A DNA stretch of 64,000 nt from Micavibrio sp. UBA5572 (GCA_002425415.1 DIMG01000010.1:138023-202022), one strand, 5' to 3'. Shown: positions 27,347-38,298, counted from the stretch's first letter. Numbers and translations: made by a program. Notes: generated from the letters alone by a model not told the origin.

Positions 27347-27701
27347 GATTAAATCCTTCCAGCGTCAGTATTGAATTTTCTTTAGAAACCCCTTGGCCAG
27401 TATAGGTGTAAAATACGATTGTCTGACGCGGGTCGTCTTCGGCTTTGGGTTTACAATGAAAATACAAGCGTGAACGTGTTTGCTCGCCAAGTTGCAGCAA
27501 ATTATCATCGCCATTTAATTGCATGACAATATTCATCAGCTTTTTTTCTGCCAATGACAGATCTTCTTGTTCATCCAAAATTGTATAGTCCCCGATTGGC
27601 GAGCTTTCGCCATTTCCGTCACGGCGGAACAGTAGATAAGATCTTTCCAATAGTGGATTGGGGCGATATGTGTAAATTTCCTGCTGTATGCTGTGCTGCA
27701 T
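27339..27701 (-). CDS. Hypothetical protein
   Basis: Not recognised. 120 residues, soluble, beta-rich look (SYLLFRRDG, RLYFHCKPK, TIVFYTYTG) with a short charged helix (LSLAEKKLMNIVMQLNG). No signal sequence. Probably co-transcribed with the overlapping 58-residue frame. Divergent from ahcY across a 178-base spacer in which I see no known riboswitch. Confidence 0.55.
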   Translation of the reverse strand: MQHSIQQEIYTYRPNPLLERSYLLFRRDGNGESSPIGDYTILDEQEDLSLAEKKLMNIVMQLNGDDNLLQLGEQTRSRLYFHCKPKAEDDPRQTIVFYTYTGQGVSKENSILTLEGFNHE

Positions 27702-27867
27702 GAATTATTCCTTAACACCTTCTTGTTTTTACGAACAAGTTACTTTCGTCCATATTTTCCAGATATACCAAGCTTTTCCTTGATGTTCAGGCTTGCAATC
27801 TGGCGCTTATAGCCCTAAATCTAGCAGTAAAGTTTTAATGTTGTATGAAAAACCCATAAAATTATAA

Positions 27868-29196
<1,329 letters not shown>

Positions 29197-29220
29197 GTAT
29201 TTTTGACATTTCCTTATTCT

Positions 29221-29251
29221 CAAAGCCGGTCTTTTGACTGGCTTTGTTTTT
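29221..29251 (+). terminator. Rho-independent terminator after ahcY
   Basis: CAAAGCC (29221-29227) pairs with GGCTTTG (29240-29246), the stem extends inward by GTC/GAC with one mismatch, and TTTTT follows. It touches the stop codon of the convergent gene at 29250. Confidence 0.8.
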
Positions 29252-29834
29252 AAATAGCCGAGGATGCGTCCTTAATACCTTGTTCGATTGAATCCAGAAA
29301 GTTCAAGCTACGTAGTAAGGATATTTCACGAATTCCATTTCGTTCAAGATTATCGAGATCACCAATAAAATCTTTTATCCGCTCCAATTCTTCCTCACCA
29401 AAATCAGAACCCAAAGTGACCATCGCTTCGTCACCGTGTCTGTCTTGTGTTATTGGTGGAGGTTCTTCGATATTCTGGTCATGGACAGCTCTACCTGTTG
29501 CTTGATAGGCAGATGTCGCGCGTGACAGATATGTATTTGTGGGCTCGTGATGTTCGGGAGCCTGCCCTTCTTCTGGTATATCGGAATTTTCTCCATCTTG
29601 GGGGGGGAGCGAAATTTTTGCTCCGCCAAGAAGCGCCGAAAGGAAATTCGATAAGGCTGCTGTGGTTACAATTGTCGTATCTTCCCACGGAATAGGTTGG
29701 GCGTCTCCATGGTTGCCGCTTTTTTTCCGGCCACCATAACTCTCGCTCTCGTCACGACGAATTTCCATCCGTGAATCCGTCTGTTCGACTTTGCGCGAAA
29801 TTGACTGGATTAACGGGTCTATGCGATTCCACAT
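29250..29834 (-). CDS. Hypothetical protein
   Basis: Not recognised. 194 residues, acidic and hydrophilic. A region of about residues 40-130 is Pro/Glu/Asp-rich and probably disordered (EDGENSDIPEEGQAPEHHEP is partly typical); the C-terminus looks helical (LERIKDFIGDLDNLERNG). The N-terminal 20 residues are also helical. It lies 27 bases downstream of the secreted unknown protein on the same strand and may share its transcript. Confidence 0.55.
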   Translation of the reverse strand: MWNRIDPLIQSISRKVEQTDSRMEIRRDESESYGGRKKSGNHGDAQPIPWEDTTIVTTAALSNFLSALLGGAKISLPPQDGENSDIPEEGQAPEHHEPTNTYLSRATSAYQATGRAVHDQNIEEPPPITQDRHGDEAMVTLGSDFGEEELERIKDFIGDLDNLERNGIREISLLRSLNFLDSIEQGIKDASSAI

Positions 29835-29861
29835 AAAAGGATTATAGCAGAAAATTTTCCC

Positions 29862-30653
29862 CTAGAAAGGGGCTGCTTTTTCAGGCTTTACAATTTCCAT
29901 CAATGGTTTTTTCCTGCCGGATACAGAATCTCCACTACCCCACGCCCAAACCTGATCTGTGTTGCGATTATGAATACCGATATAACCAATATCGCATAAA
30001 ATAGGGAATTGGCGTTCACCATCCATCATGATAGGAGTCTTGAAATCCGCACTGATGGGCTTCAAGCTCAAAATCAAGGTAGCATCCGGTATGGGATCAA
30101 GGGTTGCAGCCACAATTGCCTTTTCTTCTTCTGATAATACTATGGTATCAAAATTTTCTATTCCATTTGGAAGAACAGCCACTGGAATCCCCGCATAAAA
30201 ATATGGGAAATATACCATTCCTTGTGACGGGAATTTAATTTCCAGTTTTGCTTGTTTGCCCTCTGGTGCATCCTTGAAATAAACCTTTACAGCTATACGA
30301 ATCAGGATGCCTTCGCTTTGAGGATTAAACGTTGCATATCGGTTATTCAGACGGACAACTTCCATCGCGATGAAGTTCTTTTGGTCGCTTGGAAGCATGG
30401 ATTTATATTTATCCGTACGGACAACAAGTTTCTCGAATTCAGGATTCACAACCCCTGCCAGCTTTAAAAAACTCAGACCAACATCCTCATCATTTGATGC
30501 AAAATCAAACAGTTTTGACTTGTCTATTTCAACCACTTCGGCATGCGCAGTCAGAGGGATTGCTATGGACAAAGTAGTCACAAACAATGCTATAGCCATA
30601 ATTTTTAGTGTGCAAAATCTACCAGATGTTCCAGAACGATGTTTTTGTGTCAT
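29862..30653 (-). CDS. Hypothetical secreted protein
   Basis: Not recognised. 263 residues with a clear signal peptide after a basic N-terminus (MTQKHRSGTSGR, hydrophobic residues about 17-35, AHA cleavage site), so probably periplasmic or outer. The mature part is beta-rich with few Cys. Start at 30653 has TAGGAC upstream and was preferred over an in-frame start at 30701. It is divergent from the Smr gene, 68 bases apart. Confidence 0.6.
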   Translation of the reverse strand: MTQKHRSGTSGRFCTLKIMAIALFVTTLSIAIPLTAHAEVVEIDKSKLFDFASNDEDVGLSFLKLAGVVNPEFEKLVVRTDKYKSMLPSDQKNFIAMEVVRLNNRYATFNPQSEGILIRIAVKVYFKDAPEGKQAKLEIKFPSQGMVYFPYFYAGIPVAVLPNGIENFDTIVLSEEEKAIVAATLDPIPDATLILSLKPISADFKTPIMMDGERQFPILCDIGYIGIHNRNTDQVWAWGSGDSVSGRKKPLMEIVKPEKAAPF

Positions 30654-30721
30654 TATAGTCCTACGTCTTATATATATTTTTAAATCTTGTGCGCTTACCA
30701 TTTGCTATACATTTATTTATT

Positions 30722-31360
30722 ATGCCAGAAAAACCACCCAAACCGGAAACTAAAAAACGGGGCGAGACAAAAAGTCCCCATTCTCATACCGATTCCTCTG
30801 TGTGGCAGGAGTATTGTCAAAACATTACCCCATTGGAAAATCGTCATAAATTTCCTGATTTCGAGTCCGTTTCCAAAGACCTTCCGCCCCAACTCAGCGA
30901 ACAAAAAAAGAACAAAAAGCAGGGGCAGGCTTTATTTCATAAGATTTGCGATGAATTTCCTCTTGGATCTTCTCTGGTTGCGCCGATTTCCTTGTCTGAA
31001 CCAAGCCCCAGCACCTCATCCAAACAAACGGACAAGCGGCTTCGTGAACGATTTCAAAAGGGGGAACTCCCGATTGACGGAAGGATTGACCTTCACGGGT
31101 TAACCGCCAATCCGGCACAACGTCAATTTTGCCAGTTTCTTACCGAACATATTCATTCCGGTTCGAGATGCCTGTTGATTATCACGGGGAAAGGCCGAGA
31201 TCCCCAAACAGGGCAGACGGGCGGCATTTTAAGGCAATCTCTGACCGACTGGATCAATGTGCCTGCCTTTGCGCCGCATATCCTGATTTGCCAGCCTGCT
31301 CCGCGCCATATGGGAGGAAACGGTGCTTTTTTGATTTTGCTGCGTCGTCAAAGATCCTAA
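30722..31360 (+). CDS. Smr domain protein
   Basis: 212 residues: a charged N-terminal half of low complexity and a C-terminal Smr (small MutS-related) domain with the catalytic-type DLHGLT motif and GKGRDPQTGQTGGILR, ending in ILLRRQRS. Smr domains are nucleases or RNA/DNA-binding modules; stand-alone bacterial members have been linked to ribosome rescue and recombination control. Position beside hslUV is conserved in alphaproteobacteria. It converges on hslU, sharing a hairpin. Confidence 0.88.
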   Translation: MPEKPPKPETKKRGETKSPHSHTDSSVWQEYCQNITPLENRHKFPDFESVSKDLPPQLSEQKKNKKQGQALFHKICDEFPLGSSLVAPISLSEPSPSTSSKQTDKRLRERFQKGELPIDGRIDLHGLTANPAQRQFCQFLTEHIHSGSRCLLIITGKGRDPQTGQTGGILRQSLTDWINVPAFAPHILICQPAPRHMGGNGAFLILLRRQRS

Positions 31361-31390
31361 TTTATCCTTGTCTAATTTAAAGGATAAATT
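31359..31390. terminator. AT-rich hairpin between smr and hslU
   Basis: AATTTATCCTT (31359-31369) and AAGGATAAATT (31380-31390) form a perfect 11-bp inverted repeat spanning both convergent stops. It is AT-rich and lacks a long T-run, so a bidirectional terminator is plausible but not certain. Confidence 0.45.
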
Positions 31391-32762
31391 GGCTTAAATC
31401 GCGATTTTTCGATAGTTCGGCGACTTGTTCGCGCACATAATCAGCCGTAATCATAATCGATTGACCGGATTTATCCGTCGCATCAAAGCTAATATCTTCC
31501 AACAGTTTTTCCATGACGGTTTGAAGGCGGCGTGCGCCTATATTTTCGACCGTCTCGTTTACTTCAAATGCTATGTGTGCAATTTCGTTGATGGCTTCCG
31601 GTTCAAAATCCAAAACCAGTTTTTCCGTTCCCATCAATGCTGTGTACTGGCGCAGCAGGCAAGCCTCTGTATCTGTCAAAATTTGACGAAAATCCTCTTC
31701 GGTTAAAGAATTCAACTCCACACGGATCGGTAAGCGCCCCTGTAATTCCGCCAATAAATCGGATGGTTTGGCGTAATGAAATGCGCCGGAGGCGATAAAC
31801 AAAATATGGTCGGTATTGATTGATCCATGTTTTGTGGAAACGACTGTGCCTTCTATCATCGGCAATAAGTCCCGTTGAACGCCTTCACGACTGACATCTC
31901 CGCCGCGCACATCCTGACGAGCTGCTATTTTATCAATTTCGTCAATGAAAACAATTCCGTTTTGCTGCACCAATTCGCGGGCAACTTCCAGAATTTTTTC
32001 TTCATCAAGAAGGTTGTCGGCCTCTTCAAGCAAACAAGCATTCAGTGCTGCTTTGACCGATAATTTCCGCCGTTTGGTTCGTGTTCCCATTTTACCAAAC
32101 ATATCGCCAATACTGACCATGCTCATCGAAGCACCAGGCATTCCGGGTATATCAAAGCTTGGCATTTGACTGGCATTATCGTCCAATTCAATTTCAATTT
32201 CTTTTTCATCCAATCTGCCTTCACGCAGTTGTTTACGAAAAAGCTGGCGAGTGGTATCCGCAGAATCCTGACCTACCAATGCATCCAATACGCGATCCTC
32301 TGCTGCAAGTTCTGCTTGGGCTTCAACGCTTTTACGCATTTTTTCGCGAGTCTGGCGGAGGCCAATTTCCATCAAATCCCGAATAATGCTCTCAACATCT
32401 TTTCCGACATAGCCGACTTCGGTAAATTTTGTGGCTTCAACTTTTAGAAAAGGGGCTTGTGCCAATTTGGCTAACCGCCTTGCTATTTCGGTTTTACCAA
32501 CACCGGTCGGGCCAATCATCAAGATGTTTTTCGGATAAATTTCTTCTTGTAATGCCGGATCCAGTTGCTGCCTGCGCCAACGGTTACGCAAGGCAATGGC
32601 CACTGCTTTTTTTGCTGCAGATTGCCCGATAATATGACGATCAAGTTCCGAGACAATTTCCCTTGGCGTAAAAGCCGGAATGTCAAGGATGCGTTTGGTT
32701 GCATCCAAAGCAGGGGGCATATGGGACACGTTAGGGACACTTGTAGAAAAAGAGCCTGTCAT
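31377..32762 (-). CDS. hslU: HslU, ATPase subunit of the HslVU protease
   Basis: AAA+ unfoldase that feeds substrates to HslV. 461 residues: N-terminal [16 protein letters not shown], Walker [14 protein letters not shown], intermediate I-domain (about 130-260), Walker [13 protein letters not shown], and the C-terminal SQFIL tail that inserts into HslV. Complete. It follows hslV with a 1-base gap. Confidence 0.97.
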   Translation of the reverse strand: MTGSFSTSVPNVSHMPPALDATKRILDIPAFTPREIVSELDRHIIGQSAAKKAVAIALRNRWRRQQLDPALQEEIYPKNILMIGPTGVGKTEIARRLAKLAQAPFLKVEATKFTEVGYVGKDVESIIRDLMEIGLRQTREKMRKSVEAQAELAAEDRVLDALVGQDSADTTRQLFRKQLREGRLDEKEIEIELDDNASQMPSFDIPGMPGASMSMVSIGDMFGKMGTRTKRRKLSVKAALNACLLEEADNLLDEEKILEVARELVQQNGIVFIDEIDKIAARQDVRGGDVSREGVQRDLLPMIEGTVVSTKHGSINTDHILFIASGAFHYAKPSDLLAELQGRLPIRVELNSLTEEDFRQILTDTEACLLRQYTALMGTEKLVLDFEPEAINEIAHIAFEVNETVENIGARRLQTVMEKLLEDISFDATDKSGQSIMITADYVREQVAELSKNRDLSQFIL

Positions 32763-32763
32763 A

Positions 32764-33330
32764 TCAGATTTTCTCGATCACTATGTTATGGTTGGAGTAG
32801 ATACAAACATCTCCAGCAATTTTCATGGATTTCATCGCAATATCTTCCAAAGCCATGTCCGTGTTTTCGATCAGGGCGCGCGCCGCAGATAAGGCAAAAT
32901 TTCCACCAGATCCAATTCCGATCACACCGTCTTCCGGTTCCACGACATCTCCTGTCCCCGAAAGAATAAGCGATGTTGTTTTGTCGCAAACAGCCATCAT
33001 GGCTTCGAGTTTACGCAGGTATTTGTCGGTTCGCCAATCTTTAGCCAATTCGACACAAGCGCGCATCAACTGCCCCGGGTGCGCTTCAAGTTTGGATTCG
33101 AGTCGTTCAAACAAGGTAAAGGCATCTGCTGTTGCTCCGGCAAACCCGGCGATAACTGTTCCGCCCTTTCCCAGTCTTCTGACCTTTCTGGCATTGGATT
33201 TCAGCACCGTTGTGCCCAACGTTACCTGTCCATCCCCAGCGACAACAACATCGTCACCGCGCCTTAAAGCCAATATGGTTGTCGAATGCCAATTGGCTTT
33301 GTCATATGGATTATAATCTGTGTATGTCAT
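32764..33330 (-). CDS. hslV: HslV, peptidase subunit of the HslVU protease
   Basis: Threonine protease of the proteasome-beta type. 188 residues; a propeptide-like lead of about 16 residues precedes the [20 protein letters not shown] block, whose first Thr (about residue 17) becomes the nucleophile after processing. [13 protein letters not shown] and the end are standard. The extended N-terminus is usual in alphaproteobacteria. Confidence 0.96.
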   Translation of the reverse strand: MTYTDYNPYDKANWHSTTILALRRGDDVVVAGDGQVTLGTTVLKSNARKVRRLGKGGTVIAGFAGATADAFTLFERLESKLEAHPGQLMRACVELAKDWRTDKYLRKLEAMMAVCDKTTSLILSGTGDVVEPEDGVIGIGSGGNFALSAARALIENTDMALEDIAMKSMKIAGDVCIYSNHNIVIEKI

Positions 33331-33374
33331 AGTTCAGGATATGGCGTGAAAATGGATCAAGGTCAAGCCCTTGA

Positions 33375-33407
33375 TAAAAAAACCGGAGAGTTTCTCCGGT
33401 TTCATTT
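33375..33407 (-). terminator. Rho-independent terminator
   Basis: ACCGGAGA (33382-33389) pairs with TCTCCGGT (33393-33400) with a 3-base loop; on the minus strand a run of about eight T follows. It ends the leftward transcript of the glk-NodB-DUF62 group; some activity rightward is possible too. Confidence 0.8.
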
Positions 33408-34223
33408 TTATTCAATGGATCGCCAATGAATTGGAAGACCTCCCGGAGGTTTTCCAAAAGCTTTGGCAGCGTTGCCGCCCCGTTTAACGATCTCGGTAAA
33501 GCGGACTTGTTTTCCATCAGGGTATGTCCAGCCTGATGACCCTTGTGAAATACAAAATTCTCCATCGGCCACGCCAAAAATTCCTTCGGCGGCGCGTGCC
33601 ACAGATTGGCGGCCATTAATATCTAAAATCAAATGTTTATTCTTTACGGGGGTAAGGCATTCGGGATCCATCGAACATTTCAAATTGCCGTAACCGTCGG
33701 TATAACACACGACATCATGCGGGAAATCTGGGATACAATCGTGCATATCTTCACCCAAAATCGAGTAATCTCCTTTAACAATTTTTCCAAATGCGATTGG
33801 AAAAATATCGCGGGAACGGAATTGAGAGCCATCCGTATCACATTTAATCCTGCGGATTTCAACGGCAGCATTTTTTACAAAAGCCAGAGAATGCCCGCTA
33901 TTGACTGCACAAATTTCAACGCCATTCACCATTTTTACATAGACAAAGCCTTCACCGGAATTTTTTACGCGAGGCGTTAAATCATCTTTGCGCGGAGCTG
34001 TATTGACAAAGAATTTCTGACGTGCACCAAGCTTGCTATTGATTGCTGTCTGGGCAAGCGCAAATCCGGTTGCGTAAGTATCAAATGCTGGAACAGAAAA
34101 AGTCTGAACTTCACAATCCACACCTTCCAATTCCGAATGCAATTTTTGGGTTACTTCAGCAAAGGCCAGATCGTGCAAATCGCCATAATCGGCAATTACA
34201 TACACCAATGTGCGATCAACCAT
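33408..34223 (-). CDS. Divergent SAM hydroxide adenosyltransferase-like (DUF62) protein
   Basis: 271 residues, probable distant member of the DUF62/SAM-hydrolase family, which splits S-adenosylmethionine using water. Recognisable pieces: VYVIADYGDLHDLAFAEV at the N-terminus (family: TDFG...), SQFRSRDIFPIAFGKI (family: FxGRDxFAPxAA) and CYTDGYGNLKCS (family: DxFGNxxTN). The canonical ligand motifs are altered (ADYGD in place of TDFGxxD, and VNSGHSLAF where VDPGVG is usual), so activity is uncertain. It lies one base from the NodB gene, so the two are surely co-expressed. Confidence 0.6.
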   Translation of the reverse strand: MVDRTLVYVIADYGDLHDLAFAEVTQKLHSELEGVDCEVQTFSVPAFDTYATGFALAQTAINSKLGARQKFFVNTAPRKDDLTPRVKNSGEGFVYVKMVNGVEICAVNSGHSLAFVKNAAVEIRRIKCDTDGSQFRSRDIFPIAFGKIVKGDYSILGEDMHDCIPDFPHDVVCYTDGYGNLKCSMDPECLTPVKNKHLILDINGRQSVARAAEGIFGVADGEFCISQGSSGWTYPDGKQVRFTEIVKRGGNAAKAFGKPPGGLPIHWRSIE

Positions 34224-34224
34224 C

Positions 34225-35040
34225 TCAGGCCTCCTTGAATATAAAATTAGAATGAAGCATATGATTAACCAGATTTTCAGTGACCGTCAACAAATCTTCA
34301 CGATCATCGTGTATCAAGACAATATGCGCACTGTCTTCTCTATTCAACCAAGGATCGGAATCAATTTTCTTTTGAATCTCTGCTGTCGTTTTAAATGACC
34401 ACTTTCCCAGATGGCGCGGTGTGAGCATCCAGTCTGATGTCGAAAATGTAATCAGACAATCGATCGCTGTTTCCAATTCTGTTCCAACCCACCATGGCAG
34501 TGTTACATCCGGTGTCGGAAATTTGATAAAGCCATTTCCTGTCAGCCAATGTTGGATTTGTATCTTTAAATCTTTTTGTTCTTTGGTTGGTGGCTCTTTG
34601 GTCTCCAAACGCACTCCATCCCAAAAGAGATGCTGCACATAATCTCGATACTGTTCGGGAATGGTTTCGAAATCAATAACCCATGCGTTGCCGCAGCCAC
34701 GATCCAGATGAGGAAAACGAAAATAACGGGGAGGCGGCTCTTTTCCAGCCTGCTGATAGGCAAGATCAATTAAATTTTGTGTTTTTGCAATTTGTTGAGT
34801 CTGACTTTCAAAGCCTATTTCTGATGTGCGTTCATGGGCATAGGAATGATTGGCTACGGTAAATCCTTTTTGGATAGTACGGACGATTTTTTGGAATGCT
34901 TCTTTATTCCCTTGCTCCGGATCCATAGATTGACCACGGACAAAAAAAACTGCCGGTATATTTTTTTCTTTAAGAAAGTCCGTTAGATCATCCGTGTTTT
35001 TGGATGGGCTGTCATCAATGGTCAGATACACTTTTTTCAT
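34225..35040 (-). CDS. Polysaccharide deacetylase (NodB) domain protein
   Basis: 271 residues, carbohydrate esterase family 4 fold. Motif 1 TIDDSPS (catalytic Asp, metal Asp), motif 2 HSYAHE (HxxxH-type metal site), and motif 3 RFPHLDRG. No signal peptide, so apparently cytoplasmic, which is uncommon for NodB enzymes. The C-terminal part (residues about 110-200) is longer than usual and has VIDFETIPEQYRDYVQHL. It is in a run with glk, CDF and the DUF62-like gene. Substrate unknown. Confidence 0.8.
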   Translation of the reverse strand: MKKVYLTIDDSPSKNTDDLTDFLKEKNIPAVFFVRGQSMDPEQGNKEAFQKIVRTIQKGFTVANHSYAHERTSEIGFESQTQQIAKTQNLIDLAYQQAGKEPPPRYFRFPHLDRGCGNAWVIDFETIPEQYRDYVQHLFWDGVRLETKEPPTKEQKDLKIQIQHWLTGNGFIKFPTPDVTLPWWVGTELETAIDCLITFSTSDWMLTPRHLGKWSFKTTAEIQKKIDSDPWLNREDSAHIVLIHDDREDLLTVTENLVNHMLHSNFIFKEA

Positions 35041-35042
35041 GA

Positions 35043-35981
35043 TTAGATCTTTTTGTCTTGTAAGCCTCGAAGTGCAATAAATTCATCCTTAACCCAAAAA
35101 ACGCCAGTTGCAGAAACGTCCTTTTGAACAAGGGGCACGTTATTTTGTTTCATCGTTGATAAAAAAGTTGGCGTGTCAAAAAGATTGTGTCCAACCAAAC
35201 GATCAATAATTCCTCCGGTCAGATATAACCCGTCATACGCAAACCCAAATGCCATGGCCTGATGTACAAAAATTCCTAGAACTTCATGAAATAATTTCAG
35301 AACATATTGAGCCATGGGATCATTTCGTCCACGTGCTATCATATCGTTGGTGTCGGTATATTCTGCATGGGTATGTGCTTTTTCTATTGTCAGCGTGTAC
35401 ATGTTCCATAGACCGGGGCCGGATAAAATATCTTCATAAATCATAACTGTTTTATCTTGTTTTATACCTTGTATATCCAAGAAGGCGGACCGGTGTTGCT
35501 CATTCTGGATAGCAGGCACCATGTGCCCGCCATGTGTTCTTTGAATATATGAGCCATGAGGTGTTGGTATGATGTAAGCCAATCCCAAACCCGTTCCTAC
35601 ACCAATGACGCATTTTGATGCGCCGCTTCTCCTTTGGCCTTCGGGTTGGTTCAGCAATAGGAATTCTTGTTGAGTGGCATTGGCTATGCCTTGCGCATTG
35701 GCTTCGAAATCATTGATTTTAAAGAAAACCGCATTGGGAAGAATTCGGGCAATGGTTTGTGGGTTGACGATCCATGGGTTTCGATCTCCAAATGAAAGCC
35801 GTACCGATGATATTGTTTCCAAAGAACATTGCTGACTGTTCAGGAAATGGAGGATCGCGTCATTCATATCCTGAAAGTCGGATATTTTGAGTTTTTGAGG
35901 TTCTGATATTGTAGACACATAATCGTCTGATAGTGCAAAACGCAAATGGGTTCCACCCGCATCACACAGCAAATGGGTCAT
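35043..35981 (-). CDS. glk: Glucokinase (bacterial ROK-independent type)
   Basis: Phosphorylates glucose with ATP. 312 residues: CDAGGTHLRFAL phosphate-1 motif, FKINDFEANAQGIAN, IGVGTGLGLAYI (adenosine/phosphate loop), and FVHQAMAFGFAYDGLYLTGGI. Matches the Glk (Pfam glucokinase) family rather than the NagC/ROK kinases. Its first codons overlap the stop of the upstream transporter gene by 4 bases. Confidence 0.9.
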   Translation of the reverse strand: MTHLLCDAGGTHLRFALSDDYVSTISEPQKLKISDFQDMNDAILHFLNSQQCSLETISSVRLSFGDRNPWIVNPQTIARILPNAVFFKINDFEANAQGIANATQQEFLLLNQPEGQRRSGASKCVIGVGTGLGLAYIIPTPHGSYIQRTHGGHMVPAIQNEQHRSAFLDIQGIKQDKTVMIYEDILSGPGLWNMYTLTIEKAHTHAEYTDTNDMIARGRNDPMAQYVLKLFHEVLGIFVHQAMAFGFAYDGLYLTGGIIDRLVGHNLFDTPTFLSTMKQNNVPLVQKDVSATGVFWVKDEFIALRGLQDKKI

Positions 35982-36910
35982 AGTGCATACTCTTTTTTGT
36001 TTTGGTGACGAGAGTCTTCCGTGTCCCCGTAAGGGTCGAAATGGATCATGATTTCTGCATTTTCAAATTCTGCCAAAATGGCTTTTTCAATTTCGCGCGA
36101 AATTTCATGGGCTGACCAAAGCAGCATGCTGGGATCAAGCTCTATATCAAACGAAATCATATATTTTGTTCCTGACTGGGTTGTGCGCATGTCATGCAAA
36201 CCCAGAACTTCAGGATGCGAACGAATAATAGCAATCATGCGGGATCGCATATCGTCTGGTAGTTCCTTATCCATCAGCATGGCAAAAGATTTTTCAGCAA
36301 TTTGTAGGGCAGCACGCGCCATGATGCCCGCAACAGCCAAAGCACAAAGCGGGTCAAGCCAGTGCGCTGCCCATCCCAGATAATCAATCAGCACAACCAG
36401 AAAGACCGCACCATTAATGGCTATATCAGAAGAGTAATGCAAAGAATCTGCTTCCAAGGCAAGAGAGCCACTTTTTTTTGCGCCTATTTTTTGAACTGCC
36501 GCGATCAAGCCGGACAACGCAATGGCCAATCCCATTAGAAATAATGTGAACAGATGATTATGCATGGGAACGGGGTTGAGAAATCTTCCAAAAGATTCAA
36601 GAAGAAGAAAAGATCCTCCTCCGATCAAAAAGGCTGCTTGGAGAAGCGCCGCGATCCCTTCAATTTTTCCATGTCCAAATCTATGGTCTTCATCGGCTGG
36701 TTTTAATGACCATTTAATGGCGATCAAGGTCATTAAGGACAGTCCTATATCACTTAAAGAATCGATCAAAGAAGACAAAACAGCAGCGGAATCGCTATAG
36801 GCTACGGCTACCGCTTTGGCAAATACCAATACAATCACCGTTGCTACCGTTACGGTAGAGGACGATAGTGCCGGATTTTCTTCAAATTTGGATTTCAGAG
36901 TCTCGCGCAT
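35978..36910 (-). CDS. Cation diffusion facilitator (FieF/YiiP-type) metal exporter
   Basis: Zn/Fe proton antiporter of 310 residues. Six membrane helices, with the intramembrane metal site formed by DSLSD in helix 2 and HYSSD in helix 5, and a cytoplasmic ferredoxin-like domain at about 215-300 (MRTTQSGTKYMISFDIEL). It heads the CDF-glk-NodB-DUF62 run; ATGA overlap with glk suggests coupling. Confidence 0.92.
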   Translation of the reverse strand: MRETLKSKFEENPALSSSTVTVATVIVLVFAKAVAVAYSDSAAVLSSLIDSLSDIGLSLMTLIAIKWSLKPADEDHRFGHGKIEGIAALLQAAFLIGGGSFLLLESFGRFLNPVPMHNHLFTLFLMGLAIALSGLIAAVQKIGAKKSGSLALEADSLHYSSDIAINGAVFLVVLIDYLGWAAHWLDPLCALAVAGIMARAALQIAEKSFAMLMDKELPDDMRSRMIAIIRSHPEVLGLHDMRTTQSGTKYMISFDIELDPSMLLWSAHEISREIEKAILAEFENAEIMIHFDPYGDTEDSRHQNKKEYAL

Positions 36911-36987
36911 AACGCGAGATTAGCTGGATGCTTGAACAGGATAAAGTAAAATATTTTGACTTTAGGTTCGTGTGGGTTTGATAGCGA

Positions 36988-37068
36988 TCAAATAACGTAA
37001 ATAAGGACACCCAGCCAAACAACAGCCAAACTAGCAACAGTCAACGCAGCTTTTACAACTTGAGGCAT
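36988..37068 (-). CDS. 26-residue membrane peptide
   Basis: ATG at 37068 to TGA at 36988. The product begins MPQVVKAALT and is one hydrophobic helix with a short cytosolic Lys, ending IYVI. A strong AAAGGAGGA site sits 5 bases before the ATG. It lies 150 bases downstream of hemH on the same strand and before the CDF gene. Small single-pass peptides of this kind often assist larger membrane complexes; no specific match is claimed. Confidence 0.6.
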   Translation of the reverse strand: MPQVVKAALTVASLAVVWLGVLIYVI

Positions 37069-37218
37069 ATATTCCTCCTTTGCCAATTTTTATTTTTATT
37101 TTCTATTCTTCTTCCATTATGCGGTATCGTGCCGCATCGTGTCAAAATTTCGCTATGCTGCAAAGCGGCAGAATTTAAGCCTTTATTAATGGTTTTAGGA
37201 ATTTTTTATGGATTTACT

Positions 37219-38298
37219 TTAGAAAATGCCAAGACACTTCTTTTTGTTATGGCAGCATTTCGAATATTGCATGGGACAAAACCTGTGGTTTCGATTGTTC
37301 GGGAATTTCGATTGACCTGCCAAATTTTGTGCCACGTTCCATGTTTGTGTCCGAACTTGTTGCGCCAGCCCTTTAATGAATGTTTCGGATGTGCCGACTG
37401 TCTCGACTCTTGCAAAACCAGGAACACCCAGTTTTTTGGCACTGTCCCGATATTCTTCTTCGATCTCGACCAGAGTTTCAACATGCTCACTAACGAAGGC
37501 GTGCGGATAAATCAAAACAGGCGTTTTGTCCTGAGCCGCCTTTTGCAAGGCGTCTTCTGTGCTTGGGCCTATCCATTTCAAGGGGCCGACGCGACTTTGG
37601 TAACACACCGTCCAATCCAGATTGTAGATTTGCAAGGCTTCGGCAATTTTTCTGGCTGTTTCTTCGCATTGCCATTGATAGGGATCGCCGGATTTTATGA
37701 TTTTTTCGGGCAAGCCATGTGCAGAAAATAACAAACGGGGGGGGCGTCCACTTTGGCGCATAAGGCCCTCATAAACTGGCTTGATCCGGTCTACCGATGC
37801 TTGAATGAAGCCTTCATCAAACGGGTAGCAACAAACCAGAGATGTCGGAGCTTCGAGATTATATTGACGAGCGGCACGGCGCCAATCTTCAATTGATGAT
37901 TTGGTGGTGGTGGTCGAGTATTGCGGATAAAGAGGCAAAAGAACGATTTGATCCGGTTCATAATTTTTGACGAGCGGCACAATTTCATCAGACATGGGAT
38001 GCCAGTAGCGCATCGTGACGAAAACCCGATAATCAGAACCAAGCTCGGCTTGAAGGGCTCCTGCCTGAGCCATGGTATTTTCCAGCAAAGGTGATTTTCC
38101 GCCTAGTTGGCCATAGGCTGTTCCGGCTTCTTTTTTGCTGCGTTTATTGGCGATTATTCGGGATATGCAGTATCTAACCAGATAGGGGGCGCGAATGATA
38201 TTTTTATCCATAAAAAAATTTATCAAGAAGGGGCGGATGGATTCGGGTTTATCTGGTCCTCCTAAATTCATTAAAATAACTGCTGTTTTTTTAATCAT
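37219..38298 (-). CDS. hemH: Ferrochelatase
   Basis: Inserts Fe(II) into protoporphyrin IX. 359 residues: MNLGGPDKPESIRPFLINFF, the catalytic His in LLFSAHGLPEKII, and the Glu in ASETFIK-like ETFIKGL region. The C-terminus carries CPMQYSKCCHNKKKC, four Cys that could hold a [2Fe-2S] cluster, a feature of some alphaproteobacterial ferrochelatases. The start overlaps hemE by 8 bases. Confidence 0.95.
   Translation of the reverse strand: MIKKTAVILMNLGGPDKPESIRPFLINFFMDKNIIRAPYLVRYCISRIIANKRSKKEAGTAYGQLGGKSPLLENTMAQAGALQAELGSDYRVFVTMRYWHPMSDEIVPLVKNYEPDQIVLLPLYPQYSTTTTKSSIEDWRRAARQYNLEAPTSLVCCYPFDEGFIQASVDRIKPVYEGLMRQSGRPPRLLFSAHGLPEKIIKSGDPYQWQCEETARKIAEALQIYNLDWTVCYQSRVGPLKWIGPSTEDALQKAAQDKTPVLIYPHAFVSEHVETLVEIEEEYRDSAKKLGVPGFARVETVGTSETFIKGLAQQVRTQTWNVAQNLAGQSKFPNNRNHRFCPMQYSKCCHNKKKCLGIF

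Noticed and set aside
36979..36992. Short TTGAT-ATCAA hairpin as a terminator
   Set aside because: Five-base stem without a T-run; too weak to call.
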